Positions 1 through 7,887 of a DNA stretch of 49,096 nt are shown piece after piece. The notes beneath the pieces are model-generated. The model ran no database searches. It was not told the origin of the DNA and saw only the letters and a program-made list of their open reading frames with translations. The translations under genes were made by a program, and so were the position numbers. How positions within the stretch are numbered: position 1 is the first letter of the stretch; each line of letters starts with the position of its first letter. Source of the DNA: an uncultured Tropicimonas sp. (GTDB taxonomy: Bacteria > Pseudomonadota > Alphaproteobacteria > Rhodobacterales > Rhodobacteraceae); assembly GCA_947495685.1 (NCBI GenBank), contig CANLZY010000036.1:1-49096 (forward strand). The letters run 5' to 3'.

Positions 1-411
1 CTGTCACTGAGGCCGAAGCATAAATCCGTCCGGGAAAGGGGAAATGCGACCGTCAGACGATTTGTGCAACAAAGCCCGTTGACGATTTCGCTCCCCTCAA
101 TGACTTCTGTCGACGATTTCCAACTCTCAGTGAGCATGATCTCCGTCGGTTGACGCGTTCCAACGGCAGCCTGCCTGTGTGTTCGGTTGCCGATGAAATT
201 CACCCTCTCGGCCGCCGGGCGTTGTTTCGTGAGCGTCACCATCTGGGGAAAGTGAGATAGAGATACGACAGTCAAGGATACTCAGCCGCCAGAATCCCGG
301 CAGGTTTGGTGCCGGAAACCTCACAAACCGTTTTAGAATTGTCTAAGAGTTATGCCTCTTAGACAGAAAAATACCGCAACCTGTTGGATATAAAACGTTT
401 TTAGGATGAAG
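1..411. other. Gene-free end region with small repeats
   Basis: No convincing gene is visible here; the only open frame of any length lacks a ribosome binding site and recognisable motifs. The octamer GACGATTT occurs three times on the plus strand, at 56-63, 81-88 and 112-119. A perfect inverted repeat lies at 340-365 (separate entry). The stretch is downstream of the tRNA-Arg 3' end, a position where integrative elements often sit, but no integrase or repeated tRNA end is visible. Confidence 0.5.
340..365. repeat. Perfect 10-bp inverted repeat near tRNA-Arg
   Basis: TGTCTAAGAG at 340-349 and its exact complement at 356-365 flank a 6-nt spacer. It starts about 47 nt beyond the tRNA 3' end in the tRNA's transcription direction. 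It could be the 3' stem of the tRNA transcript or a protein-binding palindrome. On the minus strand only a weak T-rich tail follows, so a standard terminator is not certain. Confidence 0.5.
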
Positions 412-488
412 TGGCGCGCTGGGGAGGATTCGAACCCCCGACCCCTTGATTCGTAGTCAAGTACTCTATCCAACTGAGCTACCAGCGC
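412..488 (-). tRNA. tRNA-Arg (anticodon ACG)
   Basis: The reverse strand folds as a complete 77-nt cloverleaf. The acceptor stem GCGCTGG pairs with CCAGCGC, followed by discriminator G and an encoded CCA end. The D-arm begins TAGCTCAGTTGG. The anticodon stem CTTGA/TCAAG encloses loop CTACGAA with anticodon ACG, and the T-arm contains GGTTCGAATCC. The A34 should be edited to inosine so that CGN arginine codons are read. It lies 59 nt downstream of the histidine kinase gene on the same strand. Confidence 0.97.
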
Positions 489-547
489 GTGAGGCGATCA
501 TCTAGACTCAGCAACCGACCAGCGCAAGAGGCAAAAGTGAGAAAAGT

Positions 548-1954
548 TCAGACTTGCGGCCCGCTGGTTCCGATCACCGCCTTGGGAAGATAGACGGAAA
601 ACTCCGTGCCGTCCGGACCGGTCCGACCCAGGTCCAGTCGACCGCCGTGGCCTCGCACGAGATCGGCGGAAATCGCCAGGCCGAGCCCCGAACCGCCCTT
701 GCGCGTCCCGCCCTGGAACGGTTGAAACAGGTATTCCTGCGCCTTGGGTGGCAGTCCCGGGCCGGTGTCCGTGATCTTGATCGTCCAGCCGTCGTCGCTT
801 TCGTCACCCGACACGCAGATCTCTCCGGGCTTTCCCGATGCAACGATCGCCTGCCGGGCATTGCGCACGAGGTTCGAGATCACTCGGTACAGTTGTTCGG
901 GATCGGCGCGAAGGAACATGCCGGCCGGAACGTCTTCGGCAAAGCTGATATCCTCGCCAGCCGTCGCAAGGCGTTCGCTTTCGACCACATCGTAGACAAT
1001 CGGCGCCAGCTGGATGCGCTGCAACCGGGGCGCGGGTTCTTCTGCCTTGCCGAAGGCAAGCGTTGACTCGCACAGCGAGACGGCCCGCGAGATCGAGTTC
1101 ACCAGCTTGGGCGCGGCGCGTTGTACTGCGGGGTCCTGGCTGATCTCCATCCGGTCGGCAAACAGTTGAGCCGTCGTCAGGATATTGCGCAGGTCGTGGC
1201 TGATCTTGGCCACTGCCCCACCCAACTGCGCCAGCCGTTCCTTCTGCCGAAGGGCGCCGGTCAGGTCCGTCTGCATGCTCTGCAACGCCTCTTCGGCCTC
1301 GCGCAATTCGAGAACCGTCGCATCCGGCGTGATGATCCGGCGGGCATCCTCCGGGGCCGCGGCATAACTTTTCATGACGTCGACCAGATGTTTGATCGGC
1401 GCCACCAGAAACCCACGAACAGACAGGAACAACAGCAGCGCCGTTACCGCCGAGATTACTGCGGACAACAGCAGGATCCGCGCGCCGTAGTCGATCATGG
1501 ACATCCGCAGTTCGTCCGTGGTCATCGTGACCTCGATCAGCAATCCGGCCTTTTGCACCGGGTCGCCGATGACACGAATCACCTGGTCGGTGGGGTCGAC
1601 AAGGCAGGCAAGCGCGTCCCGGATGAGATCCCAGGCGCTGGCATGGCGCAGGTCATAGGTCGCGTGGATCGGCGACGGGATTGGCGAGGACAGCATCAGC
1701 TGGCGCATCTCGTCGCGGCGCAGCACCACGTTCAAGACCCCGGCATTCTCCAACAACTCGGTTTCGAGGGCTTCGTCGATCATGTCCTCGGCGGCCAGCA
1801 CCGCAAGCGAAGCGATCTGGGCCCGTTCCAGCCGCGACAGAAGGAAATCCTCCCGGTACCGAGCGACCGAGGGCACGAAGATCAGCACTTCGGCCAACAT
1901 GACGAAAACGGCCGTCAACATCAGGAACCGGCCGGAGAGCGAGTTGAGGAACAT
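548..1954 (-). CDS. Membrane sensor histidine kinase (orphan)
   Basis: 468-residue inner-membrane sensor kinase. A first transmembrane segment (about 9-30) and a second (about 157-180) flank a periplasmic sensor of about 125 residues that I do not recognise. A HAMP-like linker (about 181-235) follows. The dimerisation/phosphoacceptor box is AKISHDLRN with His253. The ATPase domain shows the N box around NLVRNARQAI (361-370), the G1 box DTGPGLP (396-402) and the G2 box GLGLA (423-427). The arrangement is that of a complete, probably active kinase. The gene starts 14 nt after the flavin disulfide reductase and is probably cotranscribed with it and with the TVP38 gene. No response regulator is encoded in this window, so the partner is unknown. 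Signal and output cannot be inferred beyond the operon context. Confidence 0.9.
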   Translation of the reverse strand: MFLNSLSGRFLMLTAVFVMLAEVLIFVPSVARYREDFLLSRLERAQIASLAVLAAEDMIDEALETELLENAGVLNVVLRRDEMRQLMLSSPIPSPIHATYDLRHASAWDLIRDALACLVDPTDQVIRVIGDPVQKAGLLIEVTMTTDELRMSMIDYGARILLLSAVISAVTALLLFLSVRGFLVAPIKHLVDVMKSYAAAPEDARRIITPDATVLELREAEEALQSMQTDLTGALRQKERLAQLGGAVAKISHDLRNILTTAQLFADRMEISQDPAVQRAAPKLVNSISRAVSLCESTLAFGKAEEPAPRLQRIQLAPIVYDVVESERLATAGEDISFAEDVPAGMFLRADPEQLYRVISNLVRNARQAIVASGKPGEICVSGDESDDGWTIKITDTGPGLPPKAQEYLFQPFQGGTRKGGSGLGLAISADLVRGHGGRLDLGRTGPDGTEFSVYLPKAVIGTSGPQV

Positions 1955-1968
1955 CTGCTGTCTGTGCC

Positions 1969-3384
1969 TTACGGAATATGGCGCTGGACGAAACCAACCA
2001 CCTTCTTGACCATCGGACTATCAAACAGGCGGGGCGAAAAATAGGCCCCCGCCGCTCGCTTGTTGATCTCTCCGAGGGTCGGGTACGGCAGGACCGTATT
2101 GGCAAGCGCCTTCATCTTCAAGCCGTTGGCCATGATCAACGCCCATGTGCCGATCAATTCGCCCGCCTGCGCGCCGGCAATCGACACGCCCACCGGTCGC
2201 CCCCGGTGTACCATCACCTTGATCAGGCCGGCGGTCAGCCCCTCGGTGATAGCGCGGTCGCTGTCTGCGAAAGGAAAGCGGATGACCTCGAGCCGGTCGC
2301 CATGGGTCTTGCGAGCCTCGGATTCGGTCAGGCCGATCTGTGCCAGTTCTGGATCGGTGTAGGTAGCCCAGGGGATGTGCCCCTGCGACGCCCGCGCCGG
2401 CAGGCCAAACAGGATCGACCGCGCGATGACCCCGGCGTGGTAGCCTGCGACATGGGTGAACTGCATCTGTCCGGCAACGTCACCGATGGCATAGACCTTG
2501 CGGTTGGTCGTACGAAGACCGTCGTCCACCGTGATGCCACGGCGGTCGTGCGCGATCCCAGCCCGGTCAAGGGCCAGGGTCTCGACATTCGGGGTTCGAC
2601 CGGCAGCGACCAACAGGTGCGACCCTCGGATCGTGCCGCCTGTCGTATCGATGACGATGCCGTCGCCATCGATACCAACCCGCTCGACCAAGGTTCTTTC
2701 CCGGATCTCGACGCCCTCTGCCCGCAGCCGTTCCAGCACAATGGCGGCCATCTCCGGGTCGTCCTTTCCAAGCGCGGCCATGGCTTCGATCACGGTGACC
2801 CGGCAGCCGAGGCGCATGTGCGCCTGCGCCATCTCCAGCCCGATTGGCCCGCCGCCGACGATGACCAGGTGATCTGGACGCTCGCGCAGGTCGAAAATCG
2901 TCTCGTTGGTCCAGAATGGCGTATCCGCCAGCCCCTCGATCGGTGGAACAAAGGGGCGCGACCCGGTCGCGATGACAAAGCGGCGGGCGGTGATGACCGT
3001 GTCGCCCGCCTGCATCTCGGTTGGCGACAGAAAGCGGCCGAAGTCGCGCAGAACACGCACCCCGAACCCCTCGAACCGCTCCTGGCTGTCGTGTGGAGCG
3101 ATGGTGTCGATGGCGCCACGCACGTGGTCCTTGGCGGCGGCATAGTCGATTTCCGGGTCGACCGGGGTCACTCCAAACGAACGTCCCGACCGCATGGCAT
3201 GGGCGTGTTTGCCCGCCGCAATCAACGCCTTGGACGGGACGCAGCCGTAGTTGAGACAATCGCCGCCCATTTCGCCGCCCTCCAGCAGCACGACCTGTGC
3301 CCCCATCTGGCTGGCCCCGGCAGCGACTGAAAGCCCGCCAGACCCGGCGCCGACGACGCAGATATCCGCAGTGATACGTTCCAT
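1969..3384 (-). CDS. MerA/Lpd-like FAD pyridine nucleotide-disulfide oxidoreductase
   Basis: 471-residue class I flavin disulfide reductase. The N-terminal FAD motif is GAGSGG (12-17). The redox-active pair is C43-x4-C48 in GDCLNYGCVPSK. The NAD(P)H-binding motif is VGGGPIG, the second FAD motif reads YAIGDVAG, and a C-terminal dimerisation domain follows. Lipoamide dehydrogenases carry a catalytic His in HPT near the C terminus; here the aligned segment reads PYPTLGE, with Tyr as in mercuric reductases. However, there is no N-terminal heavy-metal domain and no C-terminal Cys pair, so mercury reduction is not supported. It sits directly after a TVP38 membrane protein, a pairing (sometimes a fusion) seen in many bacteria, which suggests redox work linked to the membrane. 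Substrate unknown. Confidence 0.85.
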   Translation of the reverse strand: MERITADICVVGAGSGGLSVAAGASQMGAQVVLLEGGEMGGDCLNYGCVPSKALIAAGKHAHAMRSGRSFGVTPVDPEIDYAAAKDHVRGAIDTIAPHDSQERFEGFGVRVLRDFGRFLSPTEMQAGDTVITARRFVIATGSRPFVPPIEGLADTPFWTNETIFDLRERPDHLVIVGGGPIGLEMAQAHMRLGCRVTVIEAMAALGKDDPEMAAIVLERLRAEGVEIRERTLVERVGIDGDGIVIDTTGGTIRGSHLLVAAGRTPNVETLALDRAGIAHDRRGITVDDGLRTTNRKVYAIGDVAGQMQFTHVAGYHAGVIARSILFGLPARASQGHIPWATYTDPELAQIGLTESEARKTHGDRLEVIRFPFADSDRAITEGLTAGLIKVMVHRGRPVGVSIAGAQAGELIGTWALIMANGLKMKALANTVLPYPTLGEINKRAAGAYFSPRLFDSPMVKKVVGFVQRHIP

Positions 3385-3387
3385 GGA

Positions 3388-4119
3388 TTACAGGTCTTTC
3401 TGGCCGCGCAGGGCCTTTAGGGCGAGGGGAAGACCGGCCAGCAGGCACAAGCCGAGGATCGGGAGCAGGATATGGGGCTCGAAGATCACCCCCAGGTCAG
3501 GCGTCTGGCCGGCGGCAAAGACCTCGCCCAGGCCCGCCCCGACCGAGGTATAGACCAGCGCGCCGGGAATGATCCCGAGGAATGTCGTGACACCGAACCG
3601 AAACAGCGACACGCCCACCAGCGCCGGCAACAGGTTCGCCACGAAGAACGGCACCACCGGCACCAGCCGGATCAGGAACAGCATCTCCCATTGGCTGGCA
3701 TCGATCCCGGCCTTCAGGCGGCGTATCCGCCCGTCCGAAGCATCCATCCGCGCAGACAACCGGTCCCCCAGCCCCCAACGGGCGGCCAGGAACACGAGGA
3801 TTGCACCGATCGTGGCACCGGTCATGTTGAAAAGGACGCCGGGAAAGGTACCGAACAGAAAGCCGCCGGTCAGGGTGGCAATCGTTGCCCCCGGCAGGCT
3901 GAAGGTCACGATGGCGACATAGGCGGCCACGAACAACAAGACCGTGACAAGGAAATTGGCGTCGCGGATCGCAATCAACGCTTCGCGGTTTGCGGCCAGG
4001 GCATCGAAACTGAGATGATCCCGCAGGGCGTAGCCTCCCAGCAGCGCTGCCAGTAACAGCAGCGCCAGCGGCACGAGACGCATCGCGTCAGAACGGTGGG
4101 GCGTGGTCATATCGGTCAT
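3388..4119 (-). CDS. TVP38/TMEM64 (DedA-like) membrane protein
   Basis: 243-residue polytopic inner-membrane protein of the TVP38/TMEM64 (SNARE-associated/VTT) family. The first membrane helix is near residues 13-30. The conserved re-entrant signature includes a Gly-rich GGFLFG block and the later LVPVVPFF segment, followed by GIIPG. I chose the ATG at 4119 because the membrane helix then follows a short basic N terminus; an upstream ATG at 4269 would add 50 unconvincing residues. The stop lies 3 nt before the start of the flavin oxidoreductase, so the two are probably translationally coupled. Family members are implicated in lipid or solute transport, and here probably in a redox-linked process. 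A 16-bp palindrome sits 20-35 nt upstream of the start. Confidence 0.85.
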   Translation of the reverse strand: MTDMTTPHRSDAMRLVPLALLLLAALLGGYALRDHLSFDALAANREALIAIRDANFLVTVLLFVAAYVAIVTFSLPGATIATLTGGFLFGTFPGVLFNMTGATIGAILVFLAARWGLGDRLSARMDASDGRIRRLKAGIDASQWEMLFLIRLVPVVPFFVANLLPALVGVSLFRFGVTTFLGIIPGALVYTSVGAGLGEVFAAGQTPDLGVIFEPHILLPILGLCLLAGLPLALKALRGQKDL

Positions 4120-4138
4120 TCTCTGCGGCCTCGTGCTT

Positions 4139-4154
4139 TTCTGGTAGACCAGAA
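4139..4154. promoter_or_regulatory. Candidate operator palindrome upstream of TVP38 operon
   Basis: TTCTGGT, a 2-bp spacer and ACCAGAA form a perfect 16-bp palindrome ending 20 nt upstream of the chosen TVP38 start codon. The TGGT-N2-ACCA core resembles operators of FadR-subfamily GntR regulators. No GntR gene is nearby, so the binding protein is unknown. Confidence 0.45.
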
Positions 4155-4307
4155 GATGCACTTCGGGCACCAGATGCGACAGGGCCCTCACGCCCGGTTG
4201 ATCATGCATCCTGCATTTCGTGATGATCCGTGCCTGTGGGAGAGGTTCTGAAACATCGGGCGGCCGCAAAATACAGCCATGTTACACGGAAACGGTCGTC
4301 ATACGCG

Positions 4308-4336
4308 TTGACTTGACCCAGAATCTCTCTTAGGGG
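4308..4336 (+). promoter_or_regulatory. Candidate sigma-70 promoter for rpmH-rnpA
   Basis: TTGACT at 4308-4313 and TAGGGG at 4331-4336 are separated by 17 bp, about 75 nt upstream of the rpmH start. The -35 element is strong; the -10 is weak, as is common in this group. Confidence 0.45.
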
Positions 4337-4410
4337 ACGTGCTTCGAGATAGCCGCGCCTTCGAATCCAAAGACGGATTTGGGCCATACGTACAAGACGG
4401 AGACGAACCG

Positions 4411-4545
4411 ATGAAACGCACCTTTCAGCCATCGAACCTGGTTCGCAAGCGGCGCCACGGCTTCCGTGCCCGCATGGCAACCAAGGCCGGCCGCAAGATC
4501 CTGAACGCCCGCCGCGCACGCGGTCGGAAGTCGCTGAGCGCATAA
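4411..4545 (+). CDS. rpmH: 50S ribosomal protein L34
   Basis: 44-residue, very basic protein, [18 protein letters not shown] at the N terminus, followed by the conserved [13 protein letters not shown] segment. Length and sequence match L34 exactly, so the ATG at 4411 is chosen over an upstream in-frame ATG. L34 is a late-assembling large-subunit protein. It is followed after 14 nt by rnpA, the near-universal arrangement, and the two are probably cotranscribed from a promoter near 4310-4335. Confidence 0.98.
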
Positions 4546-4559
4546 GGCTTGGGCGGCCG

Positions 4560-4919
4560 ATGATGGCCACCCTGACCAAACGCTCCGACTTTGTTGCGGC
4601 GTCCCGCGCAGGGCGCGCCCAAACGCCCGGATTCCTGTTGCAGGCGCGCAAGCGCAACGAGACCGAAGCCGATCCGACCCTTGTCCGGATCGGCTTTACC
4701 TGTTCCAAGAAGGTCGGGAATGCCGTGGCGCGCAATCGCGCCAAGCGCCGCTTGCGAGAGATCGCCCGAGCGGTCCTGCCGACGCATGGCCGGGCTGGCT
4801 GGGACTACGTGCTTGTTGGGCGGGCGGGCGTGACGGCGAACCGCCCCTTTGATCTGTTGCTATCCGACCTGCAGGCCGCCGTAGAGACGGCGCATCGCCC
4901 ACGGCAGAGCCGGTCATGA
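4560..4919 (+). CDS. rnpA: Ribonuclease P protein component
   Basis: 119-residue basic protein that assists the catalytic RNA of RNase P in trimming tRNA 5' leaders. The N terminus carries [15 protein letters not shown], typical of the family, and the RNR-type signature appears as [14 protein letters not shown] at about 60-73. Two ATG codons (4560, 4563) are possible starts; the difference is one residue. It overlaps yidD by 4 nt (ATGA), indicating translational coupling. Confidence 0.97.
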   Translation: MMATLTKRSDFVAASRAGRAQTPGFLLQARKRNETEADPTLVRIGFTCSKKVGNAVARNRAKRRLREIARAVLPTHGRAGWDYVLVGRAGVTANRPFDLLLSDLQAAVETAHRPRQSRS

Positions 4920-5170
4920 CGCCCGGTGCATGGCTGCTGTCGCTGCCCATCCGCGCCTATCGCATGGTGTTCAGCCCCTGGGTCGGGTTCAGCTGCCGCT
5001 ATCAACCGACGTGCTCTGCCTATGCCCTGGAGGCGCTGCAAACGCACGGGGCGATCCGTGGCGGTTGGATGGCGTTGAAACGGATCGGGCGTTGCAACCC
5101 GTGGGGGTCCTGTGGCTACGATCCGGTGCCCGGCACCGATCCGGACCATGACCGGTGTCACCACGAATGA
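4916..5170 (+). CDS. yidD: Membrane protein insertion efficiency factor YidD
   Basis: 84-residue protein with the hallmark [10 protein letters not shown] segment, the preceding GFSCRYQ and the later [13 protein letters not shown]. These Cys-rich motifs are diagnostic for the YidD (DUF37/HlyA-like) family. It acts at the inner membrane near YidC and helps insertion of membrane proteins. The start overlaps the rnpA stop by 4 nt. The classic rpmH-rnpA-yidD-yidC order is interrupted here by ttcA and a GGDEF-EAL gene. Confidence 0.96.
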   Translation: MTPGAWLLSLPIRAYRMVFSPWVGFSCRYQPTCSAYALEALQTHGAIRGGWMALKRIGRCNPWGSCGYDPVPGTDPDHDRCHHE

Positions 5171-5198
5171 TCCTTGGCGCCCCCGGACAAGATTCTTT

Positions 5199-5218
5199 CA
5201 GACAGATAGATCTGCCTG
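5199..5218. promoter_or_regulatory. Imperfect palindrome upstream of ttcA
   Basis: CAGACAGAT and ATCTGCCTG around a 2-bp centre form a 20-bp inverted repeat with one mismatched pair, 40-59 nt upstream of ttcA. It lies just before a TTGACG at 5223-5228. It may be an operator; no binding protein can be named. Confidence 0.3.
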
Positions 5219-5257
5219 CGCTTTGACGGCAACGCGGACTCTGCCATAGGAACGGCC

Positions 5258-6103
5258 ATGCTCGACGACCTTGATGACATTCATCCGCTGTTTCACGGCG
5301 CGCCCTCGACCACCGAGTTCAAGAAGCTGCGCAAGCGCATCGTGCGCTACGTGCGAGAAGCGATTGAGCAGTATGGCATGATCGAACGGAACGCCCGCTG
5401 GCTGGTTTGCCTGTCAGGTGGCAAGGACAGCTATACGCTGCTCGCCGTTTTGTACGAGTTGAAATGGCGCGGGCTTCTTCCCGTGGACCTGCTGGCCTGT
5501 AACCTGGACCAAGGGCAACCCGGGTTCCCGGCGACAGTACTGCCGGAGTTCCTGGAACGCATGCAGGTGCCGCACCGGATCGACTATCAGGACACCTATT
5601 CGGTGGTGATGGACAAGATCCCGCAGGGACGGACCTTTTGCGCACTGTGTTCGCGGCTGCGGCGGGGCAACCTGTACCGGATTGCCCGCGAGGAAGGCTG
5701 TTCCGCCGTCGTCCTGGGACACCACCGCGACGATATCCTCGAGACCTTCTTCATGAACCTCTTTCACGGCGGACGGCTGGCGACCATGCCCCCAAAGCTG
5801 GTAAACGAGGAAGGGGACCTGTTCGTCTATCGTCCGCTTGCGCACGTGGCCGAGGCCGATTGCGAGAAATTCGCCACGGCGATGAAATACCCCATCATTC
5901 CCTGCGATCTTTGTGGCTCTCAGGACGGATTGCAGCGCCAGCAGGTCAAGCAGATCCTCGATGGCTGGGAGGCCAACAGCCCGGGCCGGCGTCAGGTCAT
6001 GTTCCGCGCGCTGATGAACGCGCGCCCCTCGCATCTCTTGGACCCGAACCTGTTCGACTTTGCAGGTTTGGCCCGGAGATCGGCTGAAACTGGCGAAAAT
6101 TGA
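5258..6103 (+). CDS. ttcA: tRNA 2-thiocytidine(32) synthetase TtcA
   Basis: 281-residue cytosolic enzyme that thiolates C32 of certain tRNAs. The PP-loop ATP pyrophosphatase motif SGGKDS is at 53-58. The cluster-binding cysteines occur as C128-x2-C131 (CALC) and C216-x2-C219 (CDLC), matching the family's 4Fe-4S site. The GHHRDD block follows at about 154-159. Length fits TtcA. An AGGAA ribosome binding site precedes the ATG at 5258. It stands between yidD and a signalling gene, within the translation and membrane-biogenesis run. Confidence 0.95.
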   Translation: MLDDLDDIHPLFHGAPSTTEFKKLRKRIVRYVREAIEQYGMIERNARWLVCLSGGKDSYTLLAVLYELKWRGLLPVDLLACNLDQGQPGFPATVLPEFLERMQVPHRIDYQDTYSVVMDKIPQGRTFCALCSRLRRGNLYRIAREEGCSAVVLGHHRDDILETFFMNLFHGGRLATMPPKLVNEEGDLFVYRPLAHVAEADCEKFATAMKYPIIPCDLCGSQDGLQRQQVKQILDGWEANSPGRRQVMFRALMNARPSHLLDPNLFDFAGLARRSAETGEN

Positions 6104-6197
6104 CTCGAAACGACCCGGACGCGTTAAGACCCTGCTGAGACCGATCCCATAGCCTCTTGCTCGACGCGCAAACCCCGCCGCATCGAGGATCTTGACA

Positions 6198-7736
6198 ATG
6201 ACCCGGCCAGCACATCGTTTCCGCCAGATCAGGCGTCGCTTGAACAATGCCTTTCTGCGTCCGCAATCGCTGGCCTTCGTGCCGGCCGTGATGCTGGGTG
6301 GCTACTGGTTCGGCGGTGAAGGCGTGCTGATGATCACTGCCGTGACCTTTCCCATGGTCTTGATGCTTGGGGGGCTACTGGAAAGCGATCGCAATTTCGA
6401 AAGACTCGATTCCCTGACCGGCCTGTTCAACCGAGACCACCTTATCGAAACCCTTGCCGGGCACCTGGCGCAATTTGAAGGCCAGGGTCAGTCGACCATC
6501 GCCTTTGTCATTCAACTGGACGATTTTGCAGAAGTCTCGGATTCCCTGGGCAGCGCGGGCACCGAAGAGGTTCTTCGCCGAACTGCCGACCGTATCGCCG
6601 GGACGATTCGCCCTGGCGATATGGCAGCGCGGCTGGTCGAGCATCGGTTCGCCGTCATCCTCGGACCTGTTCGACAGGCGAACATGGAGGTCGGACTGCG
6701 GGTCGCGGAACGGCTTCAGGCCGCCGTCAGCGAGCCGATCAGCCTCAACGCCGGGGCGATCTTCGTCACGGCTTCGATTGGCTTCTGCCTGACACGCCGG
6801 GCCCCCCAACGCACCGCCGAGGCGATGCTGGAAGCGGCAGAAATCGCCATGGACGAGGCGCGGCGCGCCGGGCGCAATTCGATCCGATCCTTTTCCACAG
6901 AGATGGGGGATGCCGTCGAAGTCCGCCACTCCCTCTCCGAAGAAATCGTTCGGGCGATCGACAACGGCGACATTCGCACCTGGTACCAACCGCAGATTTC
7001 GACAGACACGGGATTGGTCACCGGCTTCGAGGCGTCGGCCCGATGGGATCACCCCGATCGCGGCACCTTGGAGCCTGCAGATTTCATGGAAGCCGTGGAG
7101 ACGGCCAACATGCTCGATCGGCTGGGGGAAACCATGCTGTTCAACGGGTTGTCGGCGCTGCGCTTGTGGGACAAGGCCGGCTACCGCGTCCCGCGCATCG
7201 GGTTGAACTTTGCGGTCACCGAGCTTCGCAATCCCCGACTCGTCGACAAGATCCACTGGGAGCTTGACCGCTTCGACCTGACACCGGACCGCTTGACCAT
7301 CGACATCCTGGAAGCCGTCGTCGCGGACACCAGCAACGATACGATCACGTCCAATATCGCAGCGCTGGCAACCTTGGGATGCGAGATCGACCTTGACGGA
7401 TTTGGAACCGGTCACGCCTCCATTGCCAATATCCGGCGCTTTGCCGTGAACCGGATCAAGATCGACAAGTCCTACGTGGCCCGCGTCGATGCCGACCGGG
7501 ATCAGCAGAAAATTGTATCGGCCATCCTGGCGATGGCGGACCAACTCGATTTGGAGACACTGGCCGGAGGCATTGAAACGCACGGCGAACACTCCATGCT
7601 GGCTCAACTCGGATGCGGGCACGTTCAAGGCGTTAGCATCGGTTGCCCGATGCCCTTTGACGAGACGATGGCCTGGATGGACACCCATTCTGCCCGTCTG
7701 ACGCATGCGCCGTTGATCGGGAAACCTTCCCGCTGA
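6198..7736 (+). CDS. Membrane GGDEF-EAL protein with degenerate active sites
   Basis: 512-residue protein. A hydrophobic region at about 27-60 should give two membrane helices. A GGDEF-type domain follows (about 70-232) and then an EAL-type domain (about 245-500). The GGDEF site reads VEHRF (147-151), so the diguanylate cyclase signature is lost. In the EAL domain the Glu of EAL is kept (E278, as EAS), as are N337 and the Lys near 421, but the DDFG box reads DGFG (second Asp replaced by G401). The AEGVE box reads AGGIE, with G457 where a conserved Glu is expected. Both activities are therefore likely lost or altered, and the protein may be a c-di-GMP sensor or scaffold. ATG 6198 is chosen because GAGGA lies 8 nt upstream; a TTG two codons earlier is possible. 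It lies between ttcA and yidC. Confidence 0.88.
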   Translation: MTRPAHRFRQIRRRLNNAFLRPQSLAFVPAVMLGGYWFGGEGVLMITAVTFPMVLMLGGLLESDRNFERLDSLTGLFNRDHLIETLAGHLAQFEGQGQSTIAFVIQLDDFAEVSDSLGSAGTEEVLRRTADRIAGTIRPGDMAARLVEHRFAVILGPVRQANMEVGLRVAERLQAAVSEPISLNAGAIFVTASIGFCLTRRAPQRTAEAMLEAAEIAMDEARRAGRNSIRSFSTEMGDAVEVRHSLSEEIVRAIDNGDIRTWYQPQISTDTGLVTGFEASARWDHPDRGTLEPADFMEAVETANMLDRLGETMLFNGLSALRLWDKAGYRVPRIGLNFAVTELRNPRLVDKIHWELDRFDLTPDRLTIDILEAVVADTSNDTITSNIAALATLGCEIDLDGFGTGHASIANIRRFAVNRIKIDKSYVARVDADRDQQKIVSAILAMADQLDLETLAGGIETHGEHSMLAQLGCGHVQGVSIGCPMPFDETMAWMDTHSARLTHAPLIGKPSR

Positions 7737-7887
7737 ACAATGTCCGGCGACGAGATACAAACCGATCCCCGCGGCACACGGACATCCTCCATTCCCGCCC
7801 AGATATGGGAATCTGCTTGACGTTTCGGCTCCTGAGCGGTTGAACCTGCCGGAACCCCGAATACACAAGGATGTCGGTGATCAACTG

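Noticed and set aside
127-324. 65-codon minus-strand frame in the left end
   Set aside because: No ribosome binding site, no motif, low-complexity composition; treated as non-coding.
1969-3384. Calling the flavoprotein a mercuric reductase or lipoamide dehydrogenase outright
   Set aside because: It lacks the mercury-binding domain and C-terminal Cys pair of MerA, and the catalytic His of Lpd; no mer genes or 2-oxoacid dehydrogenase genes are nearby.
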